Source of the DNA: Aquatica leii
Taxonomy: Eukaryota; Arthropoda; Insecta; Coleoptera; Lampyridae
NCBI GenBank assembly: GCA_035610365.1
Contig: CM069436.1
Coordinates: 39,687,117 to 39,751,116, forward strand
DNA length: 64,000 bases
Reading direction: 5' to 3'
The translations under genes and the position numbers were made by a program. Position 1 is the stretch's first letter. Each line of letters begins with the position of its first letter. The notes under the pieces are model-generated. The model was not told the DNA's origin. It ran no database searches and was given only the letters and a program-made list of their open reading frames with translations. This document shows positions 18,431-26,900 of this stretch, piece by piece.

Positions 18431-20626
18431 CACGGCCTTCATAAATGATTGGATCACATGTGATACATATGATCGGCAACCAACATTGCTTGGATTGGTA
18501 TAACGTAAAAAGAATTACTAAATGAAAAATTTGATTTGTAACCTCTAAATTAAGATTAAGTAATTACTTAAAAACGGTAACACATTAATAACAATATCTG
18601 TTTATTTAAAATAAAAATAAGTAATAACATTGATTTAAAATATATAACCAATATTTAATATGTTGTTCTTTAGCTACGATACATGTGTTCATTCTTCTCT
18701 TTAAATTTCGGAAAACATTGATAACCCATAGCTTTGTACGGAGTCATCGAAAAGTTTTTTTTTAGTGCTTGGTGGCAAGTTTCTACTGATAATTTTAAAA
18801 ATTGAATGCTTTTAACTTACAAATCAAATTAAAATGACTTTATACCTGTTGACCTCAAATAATTTTGCCACCGGCACCGTTTTATTAGGACTTTGTTTCA
18901 TGCGATTGCGAATTTATTTGATGACAGGTGCAATGAGTAGAGTAGACCTTTCTGTAGGTTTTCCCTTGCAAATGTAGTTTTTATTTAAAAACTTATTAAC
19001 TAAAATTTGCTTACGCCGTCGGAAAGTATCGTAAGTAAAGTTTCCTTCTGGAAAATATTTGTTAAATTTATCGATGCAACTTTGAAGAGAATACGACCAA
19101 GTTTCATCAGGATTGCGAATATTTCTTCTCAGTTTAAAAATCCGTCATTAGAATTACGGTGACTTGTTCAATAGTAAACATCGTGAAATGTTATTACCTA
19201 ATATAAAATTACAAAAATTAGACCTCAAAATTACAGCTGTTTTTCAGTACTTACCAACAGAAACACAAAAAGTGCTGAATAGTTATGATTATAACTATTC
19301 TAGAATATAAAAAATAGAGAATAAAGAACAAGACTAAAAATAATACCCGATGTCGACAAAACGTCAAACGAGAATGTCAAAAAATGTTACTAAACGGTAA
19401 CATCTGTGGTAACACTACTAACTTAAAGCAATGTTAATGCTCAACTCATAGATCACAAGGGAAATGGGTTTTAATGACGACGCTGTGTTTTTGCTCTATT
19501 ATTATAGTATGAATGATTTGTACATTTACCAGAACATTGGCTATAACAGCGTTTTTGATTTTTTGATTTGGTACTCGCCACAGTACTCGCAACCATATGT
19601 ACACATTATGGTTCTTTTTTTATAAAAGCCTTCTGTTCTATAAAATACAAGATCTTCATTCAAACCCATTTCCCACGTGATTTATGAGTTGAGCATCAAC
19701 ATTGTTTTAGGTTGGTAGTGTTGCCACAGGTGTTACCGTTTATTAACATTTTTTGACATTCTTGTATGACTTTTTGTTGGCATCGGGTATTAGTTTTCGT
19801 CGTTTTCCTTATTCTATATTTTTTTATATTCTAAAATAGTTATAATCATAACTATTCAGCACTTTTTGTGTTTCTGTTGGTAAGTACTGAATAACAGCTG
19901 TAATTTTAAGGTCTAATTTTTCGAATTTTATATTAAGTATTTACATTTCACGATGTTTACTATTGAACAAGTCACCGTCATTGTGATGACGCATTTTCAA
20001 ACTAAGAAGTGACACTCGCAATCCTGATGAAACTTAGTCGTATTCTCTTAAAAGTTACATCGATAAATTCAACGAATATTTTCCAGAAGGAAACGTTACT
20101 TACGATGCTTTCCGACTGTATAAACAAGTTTTATTTATAAAATTAATAGAATTAAAGAAATTTGCAATCGCATGAACCAAAGTCCTAATAAAACGGTGGC
20201 AAAATTATTTGCGGGCAACAGGTATAAAGTCACTTGAATTCGATTTGTAAGTTATAAGCATTCAATTTTTAAGATTATCAGTATAAACTTGCCACAAAGC
20301 ACTAAAAAAGAAGCTTACAAGGTTATGGTTTTTCAATGTTTTCCAAAATTTAAAGAGAAGAATTAACACATGTATTGCAGCTAAAGAACAACGTATTCAA
20401 CATCGGTTATAAATTTTAGATAAATGTTATTGCTTATTTTTATTTCAAATAAACAGATATTGTTACTAAAGTGTTGCCGTTTTTAATTAATTACTTAACT
20501 TTAATTTAGAGGTTACAAAACAAATTTTTCATTTAGTAATTCTTTTTACGTTATACCAATCCAAGCAATGTTGGTGGTTTATCATATGTGTCACGTGAGA
20601 TCCAATCATTTATGAAGGCCCTGTAC
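18431..20626. repeat. 2.2-kb foldback: ~1-kb inverted arms, 190-base spacer
   Basis: Left arm 18431-19471 and right arm 19662-20626 are inverted copies of each other over nearly their whole length, with small insertions, deletions and substitutions. Anchors: GGCCTTCATAAATGATTGGA (left, 18434) against its inverse ending near 20620; TAGTTATGATTATAACTATT (about 19280) against its inverse near 19840; AAATGGGTTT (about 19462) against AAACCCATTT (19662). Each arm is AT-rich and holds a decayed frame. No known terminal signature or target duplication was recognised. It may be a foldback transposon or two head-to-head copies of one ~1-kb element. Confidence 0.75.
18914..19181 (-). pseudogene. Decayed HTH-like frame inside the foldback arm
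   Basis: On the minus strand, ATG 19181-19179 opens M-F-T-I-E-Q-V-T-V-I. After a one-base shift near 19135 the frame runs about 73 codons to TAA 18914-18916, containing C-I-D-K-F-N-K-Y-F-P-E-G-N-F-T-Y-D-T-F and C-K-G-K-P-T-E-R-S-T. The layout (short helix, x-x-Y/K-Y-F-P, x-T-F-x-x-R, then G-K/R-P) loosely resembles the N-terminal DUF4817-type helix-turn-helix of some mariner-like proteins. The right arm carries the same frame with additional stops (about 19950-20170 plus). The resemblance is weak and no catalytic domain is present. Confidence 0.3.
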
Positions 20627-20888
20627 ATCTATGTACTTGCAAATGCCTCAAACCAATTTTTTTTTATATTCGTTAATATGGAGCTAAGGTATTATTAACT
20701 TTGCTATCAGTAGATATTTTTTATATCGTTTCTATTTTTTTAGAACTGCTCTTGTTTCTCATCCTGTTTCTCAGAATTTTTTATTTTCGATTCTATTGGG
20801 TGCTTCAAACGTTTAATTCTGGTACAAGTAGTTCGATTCTGCTGCTTATCTTGACAAGAAATTTTTGTTACAATATCATTTAATGGAA
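20627..20888. other. AT-rich spacer
   Basis: No feature recognised. Confidence 0.4.
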
Positions 20889-21155
20889 TCAAAGTTGAGA
20901 CATTTTTGAGGTATAAATTGCGACAAGTGGGCAGTAGACCATAGAACTAATTTTGACATTTCCGCTTACTTCAAGATTATTACTGAATTCGTTTGCTTCC
21001 ACAGTAGATTGAATTATCGTCAAGTCTTCATCTGCATTCAGGTTTATATTTTTGTTCAAATCAGTGAACCTAGTTAGAGGTTCATTTTCTTCAAAGTTGT
21101 AAGCGTGTCTTGATATCAAAGTTACCATTTCTATCATGTGTTTAGCATGTGACAT
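20889..21155 (-). CDS. Unrecognised 88-residue frame with splice-acceptor-like start
   Basis: A minus-strand frame beginning with ATG at 21155 and ending at 20889. Directly upstream of the ATG lies a pyrimidine-rich TTTTTTGATTTCAG, which is a good 3' splice site, so this could be a terminal exon. The protein is acidic in the middle (N-A-D-E-D-L-T-I-I-Q-S) and has no domain I recognise. It may equally be chance or a transposon remnant. Its composition (few K/F runs, several T, E, S, H) is less random than most short frames around it. Confidence 0.25.
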   Translation of the reverse strand: MSHAKHMIEMVTLISRHAYNFEENEPLTRFTDLNKNINLNADEDLTIIQSTVEANEFSNNLEVSGNVKISSMVYCPLVAIYTSKMSQL

Positions 21156-21159
21156 CTGA

Positions 21160-22125
21160 AATCAAAAAACTTAATTCAGGACTACTGAACAAGTAAATTT
21201 TTCATTATCTATAAAAAATATCTACAAAACTGTATACGACATAAGAAAATTTTAATTTGTTTATAATTTCAATTTTTTAATTACTTTTGGCAAAAAGTGA
21301 TAAGAGTTTAGCCAAAAAATGAGAATAATTTTTTGTTGTTAAATCTTATTCGAAAAGCAAAAATAACTTAAAAGATAGTTAAATTATTGATTTCGCAGTT
21401 TTTAAAAATTGATGACTGATGTAAAGCTGCTATATCCCAGTTTGTATAGCAATTTACTGCGGTTCAGTTTAAAATGAAGTTCTTCTAAAGGTCTTAAAGT
21501 AGCTTCTAACGTAAACATAAAATTTCCAAAGTTGCCTGGAAAAACAACGACTTTTAATACGTCTAAAAAAACTGCTTTTATTTAACGTACCCAGGTTGCA
21601 GAAACGTTTGCGCCATTATATACTGCACGGATTGAGCAAATCAATCAATGTGATAGTGCGTTTAGCATCAAAGTATTAGTTAAAAATTTATTTATTGACA
21701 AATGTATGTAAGTGTCAGTAATAGTAAACAAACTAACACTTTTTACTTAGTTGAACATACGTTTGGCTCTTTCTCATTAATAATTAATGATCATTTGATG
21801 CTAGCCGCCGTAAATGAATAAACATCCAGTAAACGTTCCTACATTTAAAATACATTTTTGGAAAACTTTTATTTTATTTTTACTAAGATACAATAAACAT
21901 TTTAGCAAGATACAATCAATTGACCAAGTTACCACAAAGCACAAAAAAATAAATTAAAAAAGTTTTGTTTTTATGTTAACATTATTTACTTAGTTATTAT
22001 TATAAAACGTACTTAAAAATTTAGTCAGTCTTGTTAGATAAACAAAGATCTTATATGCGTAGATCGAAAGCAAGTAGTTTTTAGTGACAAATTTGTGTTT
22101 CAGTTATAGACCCATAATCGTTGCA
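21160..22125. other. Non-coding AT-rich stretch
   Basis: No gene recognised. The 21.45-21.67 kb part is slightly less AT-rich, without a visible motif. Confidence 0.4.
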
Positions 22126-22129
22126 AAAT

Positions 22130-22695
22130 GGTCAGAAGACGTGCCAGAGAAAAGAGAAGCATGCAGGTTTTTGTAGAACGACATACTATTCTTACTCAAA
22201 GTTTAATGGTATGAAAAGCTATTTGCCATAGAAGTAGATCTTTTTTAGTAATTATTCGAGAAACGCTAAATGCAATTGGTTACCTCAATAAAGTGCTGAA
22301 ACCCGTGTACATATCTTCAGCAACTAGAAAATCTCATTTTTAACAAAATATTGAGCGGTCACATACCACTATGGTTATTACACAGTTTTTGGAAAATGCT
22401 AATGTTGATAGTCTTCTATGGCCTTCTTGTTCGCTAGACTTATCACCAATCGAACACGTGTAGGATCTGATAAGACGCAATGTCAATAATTTAGAACCAC
22501 ACACAAACAGTGTAGAAGTTCTCCAACAACAGATTTTAGAAACTTAGGAATTGATATGCTAATAATGATTTGCTTATTCCAAGTGTTCCTGAATGTGTAA
22601 GAAAGGCAGGAGGAACGATGTTTTCTAAAAGTTTCATTCAATTTTATTAACATGTACTAAGTGTTCATCTGCTTATGGCGGTCAGTATATTTATG
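22130..22695 (+). pseudogene. Tc1-like transposase, C-terminal half, decayed
   Basis: Reading across frames gives a Tc1/IS630 transposase tail. The block M-V-W-K-A-I-C-H (near 22210, normally M-V-W-G-A-I) is followed by I-R-E-T-L-N-A and Y-L-N-K-V-L-K-P. A Q-F-L-E-N-A-N-V-D-S-L-L-W-P-S region then leads to S-L-D-L-S-P-I-E-H-V near 22435-22462, where the usual S-P-D-L-S-P-I-E-H-L-W-D carries the last catalytic acid of the DDE triad. The N-A-R-P-H region with the second D is damaged. Stops (for example TAG after E-H-V at 22462) and shifts make it non-functional. Different in sequence from the Tc1 pieces at 0.6 and 5.5 kb. Confidence 0.7.
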
Positions 22696-22699
22696 AGTT

Positions 22700-23255
22700 T
22701 TTTCATCCGTAGTTATATTTTTTTGTGGGATTGTGTGTAATTGATAATTATTTAAAATGCTCTACCTGTTGGTAAAACCTTGCATGGCTTTTGCGTACGT
22801 TTTACTGTAGCACTTAGTGTAATTCTAGCCGGCAGTGTCATTAAAGATGTAGCAAGTCAAAAAATTTAATCAATACAATACATCTTGTTTTAGTCGAAAT
22901 AAGTAATTTGCTGGTAAATCACTATTTTTCTATATGATTTGCTTAAATTCTATGTGCTCCACAATTTTTTTTAATTTTTCAAGTGGTTGAGCTTTGATTC
23001 TATGTGAATAATCGTTTTCTCTATTGATAAAAAATTACCTATTAAAAACGAAAGTGTGGTACTTATCTGCACTTGCTAGCACAGTTTGCTAGTCGTTTAT
23101 AAATAAATTAATCAATGCCCATAATAATTCATTAAACAAATACCACATACATGTTTTACTAACTACACTGTTGCAAAGACTTTTCTTTTACTAAAGATTG
23201 GTATTATTTCATTTTATATTAAACACATACATAACAAACATTAATAACAATTATT
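22700..23255. other. Non-coding AT-rich stretch
   Basis: No gene or repeat boundary recognised. Confidence 0.4.
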
Positions 23256-23260
23256 TATAA

Positions 23261-23480
23261 CCGGAGTTCAAATCCCAGTACCATTTAGAGTTTATAACAT
23301 AACATCTTGGTCTGGCAAACTTGCAAGATGTACTTGTGCCAAAACATCTCTCTCACATTTTGCCGTTTGGATTCGGCATTAAATTGTCTCGTGCATTTGT
23401 AGGAATACAAATGAATACGAGAGAGATAATCGAAAACCTGCGACAGCGGTGTATAAACCGAACCCTGGTTTCAATACTCA
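23261..23480 (+). repeat. Possible tRNA-derived SINE remnant
   Basis: GTTCAAATCCC at 23266-23276 matches a tRNA B box (GGTTCGANTCC type). A ~200-base body less AT-rich than its surroundings follows, containing inverted pieces (ACATCTCTCTCACATTTTGC; CATTTGTAGGAATACAAATG). No A box or folded tRNA could be placed upstream, so it is not a tRNA gene; a SINE head is the best guess. Confidence 0.3.
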
Positions 23481-23684
23481 CAATCTCCACTTATCTTTGA
23501 ATTTGAGTTTGCGCATGAAATATTATCTCATAAAGCTCTGCTAACACTTACATCGGTCAAAATTTTCAAAAGTCGCTTACTCCGGCAGTAATGATGCACG
23601 AAAGTTTTAGGTTAGTTGCAAAACTATCAATCTTCACATTACACTTTGCCGCAAAATTTACAATCTACGTTTTAACCAATAAAA

Positions 23685-24065
23685 GTGCAAATAGGGCTTA
23701 AAATTAAAACAAAGCAGCTTTCAATAAAGAAAATGTCAAAACGATACAACAAAGCCAACGAATTTAGTAACATTCTAGTTAAAGAGAGTTATTTTAAAAA
23801 TGTGTTTAATACTCAATTTAATTTGGACTCTGGTGCACTGAATACGAATGTAAGCTCAACATGTCTGTAATATAACAAAAAACCTTGAAAAAAGTTTAAC
23901 GTTAGTAATGCAAGATAAAGTACATAAAGTGCGGTCACATGCTTTTTACAATTCATTGAAAGAGAAAGATGAGAAAATTGCCGCTCCTAAAGATACTTGA
24001 TCAAGCAACATATTACAGCAGGCAAATGTACAATCGCCTTCAGCCAAGATGACCGCTTAAGATCG
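23685..24065 (+). pseudogene. DUF7869-type transposon protein, middle part
   Basis: Two overlapping phases give a decayed protein segment: N-L-D-S-G-A-L-N-T-N, then (after a shift near 23870) V-H-K-V-R-S-H-A-F-Y-N-S-L-K-E-K-D-E-K-I-A. The H-x-x-x-x-x-A-F-Y-x-x-x-K-x-K-D pattern is what I know from the segment preceding the DUF7869 nuclease-like domain of insect transposon proteins. The matching C-terminal domain lies at 26330-26900 in the same strand, which suggests that one gene was split by later rearrangement. In-frame stops are present. The function of this family is not established. Confidence 0.45.
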
Positions 24066-24145
24066 CACCTGTTCACATTCCAATAGTATAATGTTTCTCA
24101 TTAGAAGTTTGAAGCAAATAAAGCATTGTAATTTTATTATCTGCA
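24008..24145 (+). repeat. Inverted repeat arm, partner at 26184-26310
   Basis: The block with CGCCTTCAGCCAAGATGACC and GCTTAAGATCG recurs inverted at 26184-26310 over about 125 bases with modest divergence. It covers the end of the split DUF7869-type gene segment. Confidence 0.65.
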
Positions 24146-24149
24146 TAGT

Positions 24150-25560
24150 GATAAAATAATAGAAATTTGAGCTTACTGATCTGTAAATAACAATTTATAA
24201 TAACAGATTGGTATTTATTTCAAATTTTAAATGTATGTAATGCTTAAAGTTTATTTTTAGAGAATTGATATCTTATGCAAGATAATCATTCTACAATGTT
24301 TATATTGTATATTAAATATTGCCACTATTAATATTAGTATCATTAATGAAATATTAATTGCACATACGGAATTACAATGCATAATTAATATCATCATTTT
24401 AATATTGGTCTGATTTTTAAAAAAAATTGGATGTGCTAATGTATTTATACATACTTGAAATTACTGTACTATTTTTAACTAAATAATTTAGAATTTACGC
24501 TTCCTTTGTCATTACAGGATATAATTATCCTGTAGAAAATTTTTAAGACTTTAGACAATTAGTAATGTCAAAGTTGGACTTACAAAATATTTTGCTTTCC
24601 AGTTATTGATAAACAATTTCAATATTTGATTATATCGTCAAATAAGTTGATTATCATTTGGTTTCCAAGTTTAATGATTTTTATTGCATTAGACTCAGGA
24701 CAAAAATGGAAAAATTTTATTCTGTTTGGTTTTGTGTTTTTGAGTCGGATTCTGTGACTATTATAACTATCTACGTATATTAAGTAAACCACTTAGCTGC
24801 ATATATAGTTCTCTCTTATTTTATTTAAAGTGACAAAAAAATTGGTTCCTTACTTTATTTACAGGTTCTGTTCGCCAATTCATAAAATAAGAATCTTTTG
24901 ACTTAAACCTCATTAGGAATATGTGATTAGTTATGAGCAGAACATAAACAAACAATCGCTTTGACATTCTGGCAAGCAGTTTGAATAATGTAGCGCAAGT
25001 TGCAAATGAACTTTGGTAGCGTAACCGAGGATCTGCAAAAAATGAAATCGAGGCTGAACAAGTTCACAAAAGTTTAGAAAATAATAGCTTATAGACGAAA
25101 TAATAATTATAAGGTTTTGTGTATTAAATAAACGTATTCCTATAATAAAACAACTGACCAATAAGAGAAGCGATTAGGTATTAATGGAGGTATTAATCTA
25201 CTTAAAACTTTTGTTGAAATGATAAAGTAAATCGTTATTTCACGAAAAATGTAAATAATATTCATTTTAGAATCTGAAGTTCGTTTTGTACTAAAGAACG
25301 GAACGATATGATTTTTTATTTAATTGATCATTTAGCATATTTTTAATCAGTCCACTATTAAAATGCTTTAATTAATTATCCACGGTAACTGCAAATATGT
25401 TATTAATATACTAGTAATGATAGTAGTATTAGCAGAGGCAATATTCTATATAAATATCTGATATAAATAAAAATTCTAGAATTAATAGATTGCATAAAGT
25501 AATTCTCTAAAAATACACTTTTTAAATATTAAATACATTTAAAATCTATACTTACATTAG
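24150..25560. other. AT-rich non-coding stretch
   Basis: No gene recognised on either strand. Lies between the two halves of the DUF7869-type gene. Confidence 0.4.
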
Positions 25561-25574
25561 AATGTTTTCCGGGT

Positions 25575-26165
25575 TTGGACCGTGTCATATTTGCAACCGA
25601 AGCTGCCAACGTTTCGCCCACTTTCGTAAGGGGCTTCATCAGGGCGTGAGATAAATCGCAAAACTCAAACAAGCAATCGAAATCTATCTAAGAACTTCTC
25701 AAAAGTTAGGTTATCCACTTGTAAAACAAGCCATAACCTAAACTATGAAAAGGTAAGAAAGAAAACGATAACCTGAAAAAGCAAACGAAAATCTAACAAA
25801 GAACCACTACCGAGTTAGGTAATCAACTTGTGAACCAAGCCAGATTCTAAACTCCGTAGAAGTGACTTAAGAAGAAATAGTCTCCGTATTTAAAGGAAAA
25901 GGATCGTCACGGATGATTAAGCTCGATCCTGATTGGGTTACGGTTGCTAGGGGGCGTGTTTTTGATACATAATGTTTCTTTTTCAACAGGAAATTCCGGG
26001 AAAGCATAGAAATCATCAAACACCCCAATAACTTTAATCGCGATCATGGTTTTGAAGTATCCCCTCTTTGGTTCCCGGTTATTAGTCATTTATCAAAAAC
26101 ACGCCCCCTAGCAACCGTAACCCAATCAGGATCGAGCTTAATCATCCGTGAATCTGGTATTTCTA
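25575..26165. mobile_element. Penelope-like element, family A copy 2, inverted-junction fragment
   Basis: The left part (25575-25972) is the PLE-A 3' region on the minus strand, including the hammerhead-like core, and reads into the 3' end of the coding region. At about 25973 the orientation flips: 25975-26155 (plus) encodes F-F-N-R-K-F-R-E-S-I-E-I-I-K-H-P-N-N-F-N-R-D-H-G-F followed by S-P-L-W-F-P-V-I, the end of the GIY-YIG protein. The run at 25907-25970 is the inverse of 26090-26155. Such inverted junctions are frequent in PLE copies and probably arise during target-primed insertion. Confidence 0.75.
25611..25642 (-). ncRNA. Hammerhead-like motif, PLE-A, best-preserved core
   Basis: On the minus strand: CTGATGA, GCCC...GGGC stem with inner CTT/AAG, then GAAACGTTGGC. 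Unlike the 8060 copy, the GAAA is intact, so the core obeys the hammerhead consensus at all catalytic positions visible. Confidence 0.5.
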
Positions 26166-26183
26166 TTATTTCTTTAGCTATAC

Positions 26184-26310
26184 AGGTAATAAAATTACAA
26201 TGGTTTATTTGCTTTATGCTTCTAATGGGAAACACCATACCATTAGAATGTGAATAGACCCGATCTTAAGCGGTCATTATGGTTGAAGGCGATTGTGCCT
26301 ATAGTTGTAC
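26184..26310 (-). repeat. Inverted repeat arm, partner at 24008-24145
   Basis: Inverse copy of the 24008-24145 block, with recognisable GCGATTGTGCC/GGCACAATCGC-type and CGATCTTAAGCGG segments. Sits directly beside the PLE-A fragment. Confidence 0.65.
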
Positions 26311-26329
26311 AATTGTTTAGTCATTTAGA

Positions 26330-26900
26330 ATCCAAATTAAATGCCGACACAGTAACGTCTTTCAGCTAAGCTCAAAAGGAATAGCCTATTGTGTTTTTAA
26401 TACTCTTCAGAACAACGATCTTTCGTCTTACAATACCATAAGACTGGTCAGTGATGGTTGTGAAGGATGAAATAAAATTTTAATTGCAATGTGCATTTAT
26501 TTGTTGAATCAAGCTTCTAAGGAAATCACCACTTTGGAACTCTTTTCCCCAATTACTGGCCACAGCTTGCTTCTAGCAGACCATGTTGTCGAAATATCAG
26601 AAAAAAAATTGAAAAGGATGGAGGTAATATCGACCCCTGAGAAGTACATTAACATCTATAAGAAGCAGAGCACAGTAAAAAGATTAGAAAATTAATGTTC
26701 TGCCTTTAATTGGAAAACTGTAAAGAACGTATCTCTCAACCCTACTTTAATTTAGCATTTCCAAATACAACCGTCTACGCGTATTTTTATAACTAGAGAT
26801 AAAAAAAGAAACATTCTTATACGAAGAGAAGCTACGTATAAAATCTTCATTGGTGTTCCAAAAAGTATTTTTAAAAGAAAAAAATCGACACAGCTACTAA
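26330..26900 (+). pseudogene. DUF7869-type transposon protein, C-terminal domain
   Basis: Decayed frame with the family signature: N-N-D-L-S, then L-V-S-D-G-C-E-G-x-N-K-I (near 26430-26475; usual form W-S-D-G-C-G-G-Q-N-K-N, with one stop replacing Q). F-S-P-I-T-G-H-S-L-L-L-A-D-H-V-V follows (usual G-H-S-Y-L-P-A-D-R-V-F), then I-S-T-P-E-K-Y and T-V-K-R-L. A W-K-T-V-K-N segment and an F-I-G-V-P-K-S-I-F-K-R-K end follow after a stop at 26693. Conserved D-G-C and H-S-x-x-x-x-D resemble acidic active-site motifs of RNase H-like transposases, but the biochemical role of this insect family is unproven. Confidence 0.6.

Noticed and set aside
18279-18503. Membrane-protein-like 74-codon frame
   Set aside because: F/Y/W-rich only because of T-rich DNA; overlaps the foldback edge.
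23261-23290. tRNA gene suggested by GTTCAAATCCC
   Set aside because: Only the B box is present. No A box, acceptor stem or anticodon arm can be folded around it, so at most a SINE head.
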